Shown: positions 1 to 10,369 of the stretch, one piece after another
Numbering within the stretch: the first letter of the stretch is position 1
Layout of the letters: every line of letters starts with the position of its first letter
Assembly: GCA_905221605.1 (NCBI GenBank)
Contig: CAJNDS010000284.1
Coordinates: 62,001 to 126,000, forward strand
DNA length: 64,000 bases
Direction: 5' to 3'
From: Symbiodinium natans
Lineage: Eukaryota; Sar; Dinophyceae; Suessiales; Symbiodiniaceae
Notes under the pieces: model-generated
What the model saw: only the letters and a program-made list of their open reading frames with translations
Told to the model about the DNA's origin: nothing
The model's database searches: none
Translations under genes and position numbers: made by a program

Positions 1-229
1 CTTTAGGGTTGAGGGTTCAGGGTTTCGGGTTTAGGGTTTCGGGTTTCAGGTTTAGGGTTTAGGGTTTAGGGTTTAGGGTTTAGGGCGTACCAGAGATCAA
101 CACCAGCCGGGATGTAGAAGTTGACAGACTGAAGGCCGATGCTCCCCCCCAAAAAAACCTTCTAGGAAGAGACGCACGAAACCCTAAACCCAAAACCCTA
201 AACCCTAAACCCTAAACCCTAGGGCGCAG

Positions 230-3200
230 GCGGTGGGCTTCTCAGTCACCGCGGCCGGCGGAGTGATGACCTTGCTGGAAAAGTTTAGGGTTCAGGGTCC
301 TAAACCCTAAACCCTAAACCCTAAACCCTAGGGCTTAGGGTCTAGTGTTTGAGGTTGAGGGCGGCTCTGCGGCTTTAGGGCCTTTCGTTTAGGTTTTTGG
401 GCTGCTTGGGGTGTTCATAGTGTTTTGGGTGCTTGGGATGTTCGGGGTGCTTGGGATGTTTGGGGTTGAGGTGCACTTTCCGCTAAGGCGTAAACAATTA
501 CACCCCAAAAACCCAAAAATTAAACCCTAAACCCCAAACAGCCGACCAGGTTAGGGAGCCCAACTCTGCCAGGGGTTCCTTGAGGCAACAGGCAAAAAAA
601 TGCATGACCTCTTGGGGTAGCTATTCGGGATGTTCCCCCTTCTACCAATAGCCCTTGATCGGGATTATGGTGCCCTAAACCCTAAACCCCAAACCCTAAA
701 CCCTAAACCCTAAACCCTAAACTCTACCCTGTTTGTGAATCCCTCTTGAGGACTGTAACCCTAAACCCCAAACCCCAAACCCCAAACCCTCAACCCTCAA
801 CCCTAATCCCTAAACCCTAAACCCTAAACCCTAAACCCTAAACCCTAAACCCTAAACCCTAAACCCGACTTCCATAGGTCTCCGACCGTGGGCTTGCCGG
901 CGGCGGCCACCGCGGGCACCGCGGCCGCGGCGGGCACCGCGGCCACGGCGGGCACCGCAGGCACTGCTGGTGCTGCTGGCATGGTCGGGGGCTTCGGTGC
1001 CTCCTGCTGGGATGGGAAGGAAGGGGTTTAGGGTTTAGGGTTTAGGGTTTAGGGTTTAGGGTTTAGGGTTTAGGGTTTAGGGTTTAGGGTTTAGGGTTTA
1101 GGGTTCAAGTTTAGGGTTGACAGAGTTTAGAGCGTTGAGGTTGAGGAGCTGATGGTTTTTGATGGTCTTGGGTTTCGATGCTCTCTGATTTTTTGGGGCT
1201 CATTTTGGGTCTCATGCTGGGGTTGAAGGGCTTGGGGCCCATGAGGAGGCACAAGCACATTGCACCACCTCACCAACCCCTTCAACCTGCCAACCCTGAA
1301 GCCCCAAAGCCCTGAACCCTACGCCCCCACACACTTCCACCCTAAACGGGTTGGGGTTTAGGGTTTAGGGTTTGGGGTTTAGGGGTTGGGGTTTAGGGTT
1401 TGGGGTTTAGGGTTTGGGGCTTGGGGTTTAGGAGCCCTCAAAGCCCTGCAACAAACCTGAAATCGCACCAAGAAAACATGTAGAAAACTACAGTCCTTTC
1501 CCAACCCTGAACCCGTAAACTTCTAAACCCCTGAAACCTCTGAAGCCCTAAACCCTAAAGCCTAAACCCTAAAGCTTGAACCCTGAACCCTAAACCCTGA
1601 ACCCTGAACCCTAAACCCTAAACCCTGCACCGCTTGGGACGAGTCGCCAGCTTCAGAGGCTTCGGCACGGGGATTGTGAGTGGCCCCTGACACTTTCTTT
1701 GGGGGCTTCTAGGTTTTCTAGGGTTTAGGGTTCAGGGTTTAGGGTTTAGGGTTCAGGGTTTAGGGTTTAGGTTTTAGGTTTCAGGGTTTAGGGTTTAGGG
1801 TTTAGGGTTCAGGGTTCAGGGTTCGGGGTTCAGGGTTCAGGGTTTGGGGTTCAGGGTTTAGGGTTCAGGCTTGGTCGTCGAGGGTTGTCTTGGGAGGCTG
1901 GTTCAGGGTTTAGGGTTTTGGGGGTTTCTGGGGTTCGGGCTTCAATGGTTGAGGGCTTGCTTTGGGAGTTTCTTGGGTTCAGGGTTTAGGGCTTAGGTAA
2001 CCCTAAACCCTAAACCCTAAAACCTAAAACCTAAACCCTAACCCTAAACCCTAAACCCTGAACCCTAAACCCTAAACCCTAAACTGCTAAGGTAGGGCGG
2101 CTGAGGGCGCTCGAGGCTTCTACCTCGGGACCCAAACGCTGCCCAAGACGCCAGGGTCAGGGGCGCCGGTGTGCCGGCGGTCGCGGGTGTCGCGGCTGCT
2201 GCCTTCAGCAGAAACAGGCAGGGAACTGAACCAGAACTATACTCCCCTTAGAACCTTAATAAACAACATAGTCTTAATATCCTCTTGGGTTTTACATGAA
2301 CAAAACGTTAACATAATAATAATCCCAAGGGGGATATAGAGAAAACCCCCAAACCCGAAGCAAGCTCTCCACGCAGCTTTTCCTTCTCATCTTGGCAAGG
2401 TCTAGGGGAAGAAGCTCAGGGCTCTGGGGTTCCCTGAGCCTGAGCCCCTGAAAACCCTGGGATGGCTTGGAGTTTGGGGTTTCGGGTCTCTCCGCGCCGT
2501 TGTGGCGCAGACGGCCGAGACTGAAACCATGTTTCAAACGCGGCTCAGGGAAGTTATGGCGTAAGAGCCCATGTTCAAGTGGATACATGCGCAGCCGTTC
2601 ACCTGAGGCCATCATGCCTCCTTGGACTTGGACTTGTTTGGCTGAAAGAACCCCAAGCCCTAAAGACTAAACCCTACAGACCCCAGTTCCTAAGAGCTAA
2701 GGGGCTTCAGGGGCTTTCGAGCATGAAGATCAGGGCCATCCTCGTCCGTCCACTCTGCCCCGCACTCTGAAACCTGAAATCTCAAGGGCACGATGAAGCC
2801 GACAGGCACCGAAGGTTTCAGCATTTGTCCTTGGGTGGTGAAACCCCCCAAACCCCACCCATCAAGCGCAACCCCTAAACCCTAAACCCTAAACCCTAAA
2901 CCCTAAACCCTAAACCCTAAACCCTAAACCCCAAACCCTAAACCCTAAACCCTAAACCCTAAACCCTAAACCCCAGACCCTAAACCCCAAACCCCAAACC
3001 CTAAACCCTAAACCCTAAACCCTAAACCCCAAAGCCTGTGGCTGCTTCTTGAAGAGGTTGCCCAGCTGCTGCATCTGCCTTGGCACAGCAGCGCCATGTG
3101 CTTCTCTTGGCTTTCCACAGGAATTGGGGGTTTGGGGGGGGGGGGGGGGGGGGGTAGGTGGGTAGGATGTAGGGTTTATGGTGTCGGGCTTTAGGGAATT

Positions 3201-6200
3201 AGGGATTAGGGATTAGGGTTTACGGGGTTTGGGTTGGGGTTGGGGGTTTTTTTTATGTTCAGGGTTTCAGAGATCAGGTTGGGATGTCTATACTAACAGC
3301 CTTTAATAGGATGCAATGGGGAGGGGGGGGGAGGGGGGGAGGGGGGGGAGGGGGTGGAGGGGGGGGGAGGGGGGGGGAGGGGGGGGGAGGGGGGGAGGGG
3401 GGGGAGGGGGGGGAGGGGGGAGAGGGGGGGGGCGGGGGAGGGGGGGAGGGGGGGAGGGGGGAGGGGGGGGGGGGGGGGAAGAAGGAGGGGGGGGGAGGGG
3501 GGGGAGGGGGGTGGAGGGGGGGTGAGGTGGGGAGGGGGGGGAGGGGGGGTGAGGGGAGGGGAGGGGGGGGAGGGGGGGGAGGGGGGAGGGGGGGGGAGGG
3601 GGGGGCGAGGGGGGGAGGGGGGGGTACTTTAATCCCTAAAAAAGGGGGAACATCCGCCGCAGGGTCGGGGGCCAGTTCAGGGTGTCGGGCGCAATTCCCG
3701 GAAGCTGCCGCTTTTGGCAAGGCTCTCTGGTTGAGGGTTCACAGCATGGCGGGTATGGCTCAGCAGAACTGCTGCAGCTTGGTGGCTTTCCCACGTCGCT
3801 CTGGGAAAACTGGTCAGCCGCCTTGGATGCGGGAACCCAAAACCCCAAACCCTAAACCCTAAACCCTAAACCCTAAAGCCCGAAGAGAGAGGGGGGACCC
3901 AGAAGGGACATAGAAGGTGGCCTCATCCTTGTGTACAGTTCGGCGGCGTCGGGGGGGTTTCAAGGCTGGTTTGCCCCTAAAATCTCGGTTGGGGGAGTGT
4001 CTTGAGCCCACGAAATCAAAGGACGCAGCACGACTGCACATTAACAGCACGGGGGAGGGCAGGGGGGGGGGGCGAAAAATCGGGATTTAGGGCTTAGGGT
4101 GCAGGGTGAACTAACCTAAACCCTAGGCCCACCCCAACAAAACTCTCCTCCCGCGATCCCTGGATTTCAAAGGCAAATGACCTCAACATGTTTATCCATA
4201 AACCCGCCGAAGCCCTAAACCCTAAACCCTAAACCCGAAACCTAAACCCCAATCCCTTAAACTCCCGACTACTTTGTTTTCAGGACCGCACAGATTTGGC
4301 TGCGGAATTGACGTGGTCGTTGAAAGCCTTGCCCTGGATGGAGGAGTGGGTTTTGGGTTTGGGGTTTAGGGGGTTTAGGGGGTTTAGGGGGTTTAGGGGG
4401 TTTAGGGGGTTTAGGGGGTTTAGGGGGTTTAGGGGGGTTTAGGGGGTTTAGGAGGTTTAGGGGGTTTAGGGGGTTTAGGGGGTTTAGGGGTTTTTCGGGG
4501 TTTAGCCCCAACCCTAAACTCCTAAAACCCTAGACCTCCAGACCCGCCCCAAACCCTAAACCCCCACCCCTAAACCCTAAAACCTTAAACCTAAACCCTA
4601 AACCTCCTGAACCCTAAAACCCCTACACCCCTAAACCCCTAAACGCTGAACCCCCAGACCCCCAACCCCACACCCTAAACCCTAAACCCCAAACCCTAAA
4701 CCCCTAAACCCCAAACCCCATACCCCCTAAACCCCAAACCCTAAACCCCCAAACCCCAAACCCCAAAACCCCCAAACCCTAAACCCTCCCCCAAAAAAAA
4801 ACCCCAAAACCCCCAAACCCTAAACCCCCAAAAGCTGTTTGTGCCGCCCCCCCCAGCTGCGCTGTCCCGGCATGGCCCGGATCCAGCCCGAAGGGGGGAG
4901 CGGGGGCATGGTTTTAGGTTCAGGTTTTAGGGTGTAGGGTTTGTCGGGGTTGCCGGGGTTTCGGGGTTCGGGTGTAGGGGGGTTTAGGGGGTTAGGGGAG
5001 GGTGGAGGGGGGAGGGTGTAGGGTTTAGGTGTTAGGGTTTTAGGGATTTATGTTTCGAGGGTTTGGGGTTAGGGTTTAGGGTTTAGGGTTTAGGGTTTAG
5101 GGTTTAGAGTTTAGGGTTTAGGGTTTAGGGTTTAGGGTTTAGGGTTTAGGGGTTAGGGGTTAGGGTGGCGGAAGAGTGGGCTGTGGGGCGTGACCTGAAC
5201 TCCAAATTCTTCGGGTTTAGGATTTAGGGTTTAGGATTTAGGGTTTAGGGTTTAGGATTTAAGGTTTTGGGTTGAAGGCCAAGTTTCAGGTTGAGGGGTT
5301 ACGGTTGAAGGGCTAAGAGTTTGGTCCTTGTTTCGGGGGATCTACCCCCAACCGTAAGAATCCGAATACCATAACCCCAAGCCTAGACCTCGCGCTCTGT
5401 GCGTTTCTTCGAGGACCTTTTGGGTTTAGGGTTTAGGGTTTAGGGCTTAGGGCTTAGGGCTTAGGGTTTAGCCGCGCATAAGTTTTTCGGGGGGGTAGCG
5501 CATGCACCTTTTCTGCGGCCTGAACTCACCCTCAACCCGAAACCCTAAACTCTAAACCCGGAACCCCAAACCCCAAACCCTTGGGCCTTGATCCGCATAG
5601 GCACGTCCCTTTGTTTAAGGTGTATGTATACAGGTAAGAGTGGCTCAGGGTTTAGGGTTTAGGGTTTAGGGTTTAGGGTTTAGGGTTTAGGGTTTAGGGT
5701 TTAGGGTTTAGGGTTTAGGGTTTAGGGTTTAGGGCTTGGCGCCTGCATCAGCTTTTGGGCTGCAGCTGTGGCGTCTTTCTGTGCCTCCGCTCCAGGCGGT
5801 GGTTTAGGGTTTAGGGTTTAAGGTTTAAGGTTTAGGGTTTAAGGTTTAGGGTGTAAGGTTTAAGGTTTAGGGTTTAGGGTTTTAGGGTTTAAGCTTTAGG
5901 GTTTAGGGTCTTTTCGCCTTTCGATTCAGGGCCTTGGGTTGGCTGCTTGACATGGAGAGATAAAAGTTCTGGGGAAGGGGGCAGCAGTTTTCAGAACCTG
6001 TAGCTCTGTACAATATGAACCTGAGCCCATAAAGGCCTACAGGAGGTTTAGGGTTTAGGGTTTAGGGTTGAGGGTTGAGGGTTGAGGGTTGAGGGTTTAG
6101 GGTTTAGGGTTTAGGGTTTAGGGTTTAGGGTTTAGGGTTTAGGGTCCCCCCCCCTTCCCCGGCAAGCGGGCCTGGCTCTGGGAGGCCTGGGCCGAATTCA

Positions 6201-9200
6201 CGGCCTGGCTGAATTGGGCGTGCGCCTGCGATCGGATGTGGCATTGCGAAATCTTGGGGCACGCGGAGGCTAAATCCTCAACTCCAACCCTCAATCCTCA
6301 ACCCTAAGCCCTGAACCCCAAACCGCAAACCCCAAACCTTAAATCCTAAACCCGAACCCCTAAGCCCTAAGCCCGAAACCCTAATGACACTTGCAAGTCT
6401 CTTGCGGCAGGACGCAAGCCCTAAACCCGAAAGCCCAAACCCCAAAAAACCCTACCAGTAAACCCCCTACAGCCCCCAAACCCCGAAAACCCTGCAACCC
6501 TGCAAGCCCTATCAACCCCAAAAAAATCCCTACGGAGGGGGGTAAGTGGAGAGTGGAAGAGTTTGCGGTCAGGGCAGGGATGGGGGCAGGTCGGGGGGGG
6601 GGGGGGAACAAACACAAAATGTTCGGAGAGGGGGAGTGGAGAGGTCGGTCAGGCAGGGATGGTGGGGGTCGGGGGGGGCCAAACCCCTAAGCCCTCCCCG
6701 TGCCGCCCGCCCCCCACCCCCCCACCCCCCAACACTCCGTCCCCTAAACCCTAAACCCGGAAGCCTTTTGGGCGGCTTCGTGGAAGTTGGCCGCCACCTG
6801 GTTTGCCTGGGCCGTGGCCTGACAAGAAGCAAAGGCTGTGCGTGGTTTTTCGGCTTGTAGGGCTGGGGTTGAGGGTTTAGGGTTTAGGGGTTTACGGCAT
6901 TTTCCTCCATTTGATTCTCTTTTCTCACTTTATTCATTCATTCATTACTTACTTTCCTCTATTTCCTTCTATCTTCTTCTCTTTTCATTAGAAAACCAAA
7001 AGTTAAGAATTGTATGCACGGGTTTAGGGTTTATGGGGTTTATGGGGTTTATGAGGTTTATGGGGTTTATGGGGTTTATGGGGTTTATGGGGTTTATGGG
7101 GTTTATGGGGTTTATGGGGCTTATGGGGTTTATGGAGTTTATGGGGTTGTGGGAATCGAAGGTTGTGGGGTTACGGGGTCGGGTTTGTAGGGTGTGGTTT
7201 TAGGCTTACAGTTACAGGGTCATGGAAGTATCGGGCCCGAATAAGGTACCCCAAATTGAAGCTACTTGAAGCCATGAACCCCAAAAGACCCGAAACCCCT
7301 AAACCCTACTGCAATCCCTAACTTGAGTCAACCCAAACCCCAACCCCTTCCCCCAAACCCTAAGGCCCACCCTTCAGCCCTGCACCCTAAACTCCCGGTC
7401 GCAAACTCGGAACCACTGACAGAACCCAAGCCCCAAGCCCGAAACGCGTACACCCCGAACCCTAAACGCTAAACTCGCAAACCCTAAATTCCGAACTCTA
7501 ACCCCAACGCCCCCCCCCCAACCCCCCCTAAAACTCCAACCATGAACCCTGACACAAACCCCCAACTAAAAACTCGGTTTGAGGGCCCAACGTGACATCT
7601 TTCGGCTCAAAGTTTGGGGCTTTAGGGGTTTTACTGTTTAGGGTTGGGGTTTTGGTTGTTCTGCGGGGTTTTTAGGGCCAGAGTGGAATTGCCATGGATA
7701 TGTTGTGTGAGCTTACATATGTGTGTTTTGGGTTCAGCGTTCTTGCTGGGCTGTGCAACGATCTGCAGCGTCTCAAGCGCTCAGGCCACGCATGAATAAG
7801 GCTTTGCGATCCTCATTCCGACGAAGAACTTGTAAACGACTCCTGACTCCTGACCCGATCTACACCGGAGAATGCAGCTGGACACCTAAACCCTAAACCC
7901 TAAACCCCCAAAAAACATCTCGACAAGGTTGGCCTGGTCACTTGTCTGCTTGACGGCAGCCGTGGCTTGGTTCAGAGCCTCGCGACGAAGGGGAATGGGA
8001 GAGTGCTGGGAATTCGGGTTTTGGAGCAGGTTGCTCCAGAGGTGGTTAGATTTGAGTCCCTAAACCCTAAACCCTAAACCCTAAACCCTAAACCCTAAAC
8101 CCTAAACCCAATTGAGTTGTCCTGGTGTTCAGTTTAGGGTTTAGGGTAGGGCAAAACGAAGACAAAAACCCTAAACCTTAACCCCTAAACCCTAAACGCC
8201 AAGAGTTCCACGGAAAAGCTCAGCTTTCCTTGCTACAGAGCGGGCAGCGTGCGCAGTCTCTACACACCTGAACCCCGGGCCCGGGCGACCCCGAAACACT
8301 TCGACTTCCAAATTTGCTACCGTAGCTCCCCAATGGGGTTGAATAAGCAAAGGATGACACCGAACTGAGAGTGGCTTCTGGTTTGGAGATTGGTTTCTGG
8401 GGTTACTCAGACATGGGCCCTGCGGTTTAGGGTTTAGGGTTTAGGGTCTAGGGTTTAGGGTTTGCCCTAAACCCTAAACCCTAAACCCTAAACCCCTAAA
8501 CCCTAAACCCTAAGCCCTAAACCCGAAACCCTTTGCGACGTTTCTTCGGTTGAGGCGTTCGGCCCTGGACCGGTCCGTGAGATTCTCTCACCCTGATGGT
8601 CCACAGGTTTACGGCGTTTATGTTGGGTTCGAAGCGCTTGTGGGGTTCATGTAGAGTTTATGTAGGGTTTCCAGGGCCCATGTAGGGTTGATGGGGTTCT
8701 GTAGGGTTTACAGGGTTTGAGTAGGGCTTTTTTCCGCTTTGAGTAGGGCTTGTTATAGGGTCTGCAGGGCATATAGGGTTCGGGCTTCGGGTTTAGGGCC
8801 TCTCCCCTCCCTTCAACTCCAGAGCCGCACCTGCGTGGCAGCCGCATGCACGGACGCCGCGGCATCGTTGACGCTCTTCGCCGCCTGCTTGGCGTCCTGG
8901 CATGCTCTGCGCATCGTTGGTGCCTGCTTCCTCTCTTTTTGGAGTGTGTGTTGAGGGAACCCTAAACCCTCAACCCCAAACCCCAAACCCCAAACCCCAA
9001 ACCCCAAACCCCAAACCCTCCTAAACCCTAAACCCCAAACCCGAAACCCCAAAGCCTAAACCCAAAACCCGAAACCCGAAACCCTACGCCGGGCTTGAGG
9101 GCTTCGACGTAAAGGGCTGCGGAACAGCTCGCCAGCTCACACAGAAGCTCTCCAGGGTCTCCTATAGGCCCCCCCAGTCCTTGTCGACATCCGACGCCAG

Positions 9201-9840
9201 CTCCTGGCGAGGTTTCAGAGTCCCTAAACCCGAAACCCTGAACCCTAAACCCTAAACCTTAAACCCTAAACCCTAAACCCGAAACCACGTAGCCCTAAAC
9301 CCTAAACCCCGAAACCCGTAAAACCTTAAAGCACGACATTCAAGGCACAGGACCGGCCTTCTCCTGCTCATACTGCTTCATGGCGTTCGGGGACAACCTC
9401 GGCAAAGCACGGGGCTTGTCGGGTTTAGGGTTTCGGGTTTCGGGTTTAGGGTTTAGGGTCTAGGGTCTAGGGTCTAGGGTCTAGGGTCTAGGGTCTAGGG
9501 TCTAGGGTTTAGGGTCTAGGGTCTAGGGTCTAGCGTTTAGGGTTTAGGGTTTAGGGTTGGGCGTGTCAGGGCACGCGGCAGCCAAGAAACACATCAGCCC
9601 ACACATCATCATCGGACAGCTGCACAACCTTGGTTTAGGCATTAGGGTCTAGGGTCTAGGGTCTAGGGTTTAGGGTTTAGGGTTTAGGGTTTAGGGTTTA
9701 GGGCTTAGGGTTTAGGGTTTAGGGTTTAGGGTTTAGGGCTTAGGGTCCAGGCTTTAGGGCTTAAGGGCGGAGGCTGGAAACTTCAGCGCGTGGAGCTGCG
9801 AGCTGGGGAGCTCGGAGATTGCCGCATGTCTGTGGAGCCT
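230..9840 (-). CDS. Ala/Gln-rich coiled-coil protein, exon islands (partial at window start)
   Basis: I do not recognise this gene. Islands of 50-110 bp between telomeric-repeat arrays translate on the minus strand into Ala/Gln-rich helical peptides. From 5' to 3': 9,765-9,835 (RLHRHAAISELPSSQLHALK); 9,565-9,635; 9,345-9,410 (NAMKQYEQEKAGPV); 8,825-8,925 (RACQDAKQAAKSVNDAAASV); 8,215-8,262 (ARSVARKAELFRGTL); 7,915-7,990 (REALNQATAAVKQTSDQANL); 7,770-7,830 (VLRRNEDRKALFMRGLSA); 6,770-6,840 (QATAQANQVAANFHEAAQKA); 6,175-6,250 (QAHAQFSQAVNSAQASQSQA); 5,745-5,800 (AEAQKDATAAAQKLMQA); 4,270-4,330 (GKAFNDHVNSAAKSVRS); 3,040-3,100 (RQMQQLGNLFKKQPQA). Ala/Pro/Val-rich low-complexity exons follow at 2,100-2,215, 890-1,015 and 235-285. 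The consistent strand and composition suggest one gene leaving the window at base 1. Introns are almost pure TTTAGGG/CCCTAAA. Exon ends are approximate, and the islands could belong to more than one gene. Confidence 0.45.
628..672. mobile_element. Family II inverted-repeat element, truncated
   Basis: Left end GGGATGTTCCCCCTTCTAC and the internal CCTTGATCGGGATTATGG match the family II copies at 15.56 and 18.70 kb. The right half is missing and replaced by CCCTAAA repeats. Confidence 0.6.
2237..2339. mobile_element. Introner-like element, family I (CTATA ends)
   Basis: 103 bp with terminal inverted repeats (CTATACTCCCC at the left, GGGGGATATAG at the right) and a perfect 4-bp flanking duplication, AGAA (2,233-2,236 and 2,340-2,343). 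The interior shares CCTCTTGGGTTTTA with the copies at 17.0 and 23.1 kb. Confidence 0.85.
3316..3628 (+). repeat. G-rich purine tract, (G6-8 A)n
   Basis: About 310 bp of almost uninterrupted G with single A, built mainly on GAGGGGGGG units. The long Gly/Pro-rich open frames over it are compositional artefacts. Strong G-quadruplex or triplex potential. Confidence 0.95.
4358..4500 (+). repeat. Variant telomeric repeat, (TTTAGGGGG)n
   Basis: About 15 tandem copies of a 9-bp G-expanded variant of TTTAGGG, flanked by normal or degenerate repeats. Confidence 0.9.
7021..7147 (+). repeat. Variant repeat, (TTTATGGGG)n
   Basis: About 13 copies of TTTATGGGG with a few changes. The open frame it creates (MGFMGFMGF) is a repeat artefact. 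Confidence 0.9.
9455..9535 (+). repeat. Variant telomeric repeat, (TCTAGGG)n
   Basis: Ten or more TCTAGGG units within a TTTAGGG array, showing local homogenisation of a variant; shorter runs occur at 9,645-9,665 and 12,095-12,118. Confidence 0.9.
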
Positions 9841-10369
9841 TTCGGGTTTAGGGTTTAGGGTTTAGGGTTTAGGGTTTAGGGTTTAGGGTTCTGTAGGGGC
9901 TCTTCGGGGTTCATTGTTGGGGGAACCCCTGGAAACTCCTTAACCCCTACAACCCTAAACCCTAAACCCTAAACCCCTACAACCCCTACAACCCCTACAA
10001 CCCCTACAACCCCTGCAACCCCAAGACCCCGAACCCTGGAAGTGGCGGACCCTTGCTTCAGAAGGCATAAGGTTTAGGGTTTAAGGTTTAGGGTTTCGGG
10101 TTTAGGGTTTAGGGTTTAGGGTTTAGGATTTAGGATTTAGGATTTAGGGTTAGGGTTTAGGGTTTAGGGTTTTCAGAGGATTTGGGCCTGTAGGGTCTTT
10201 GGGATTTGGGGTCCGTAGGGTCTTTCGGGTCTTCATAGAGTTCTGTCAGGGTCGAAGGTGGTTCAGGGTTCAAGGTAGGACACAAAATTCACCCCAAAAG
10301 ACCTTTTCTAATTATTAAGGCCCCTTATCACGCTACAACTAGGGACTTCAACATTCCGTAACAGCCTGG

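Noticed and set aside
1-240. Chromosome end (true telomere) at the window start
   Set aside because: Arrays are short, mixed in orientation, interrupted by exon islands and equally common far inside the window.
3274-3862. Long open frames rich in Gly or Pro/Ser over the purine tract on both strands
   Set aside because: They follow from the (G)n(A) composition, which has no stops; there is no domain and no link to neighbouring exons.
6838-7203. 121-residue plus-strand frame with an MGF repeat
   Set aside because: It is the translation of the TTTATGGGG array and lies opposite to the coding direction.
7740-8340. tRNA or other structured RNA in the non-telomeric islands
   Set aside because: No cloverleaf, anticodon stem or B-box pattern was seen; the islands read better as small exons.
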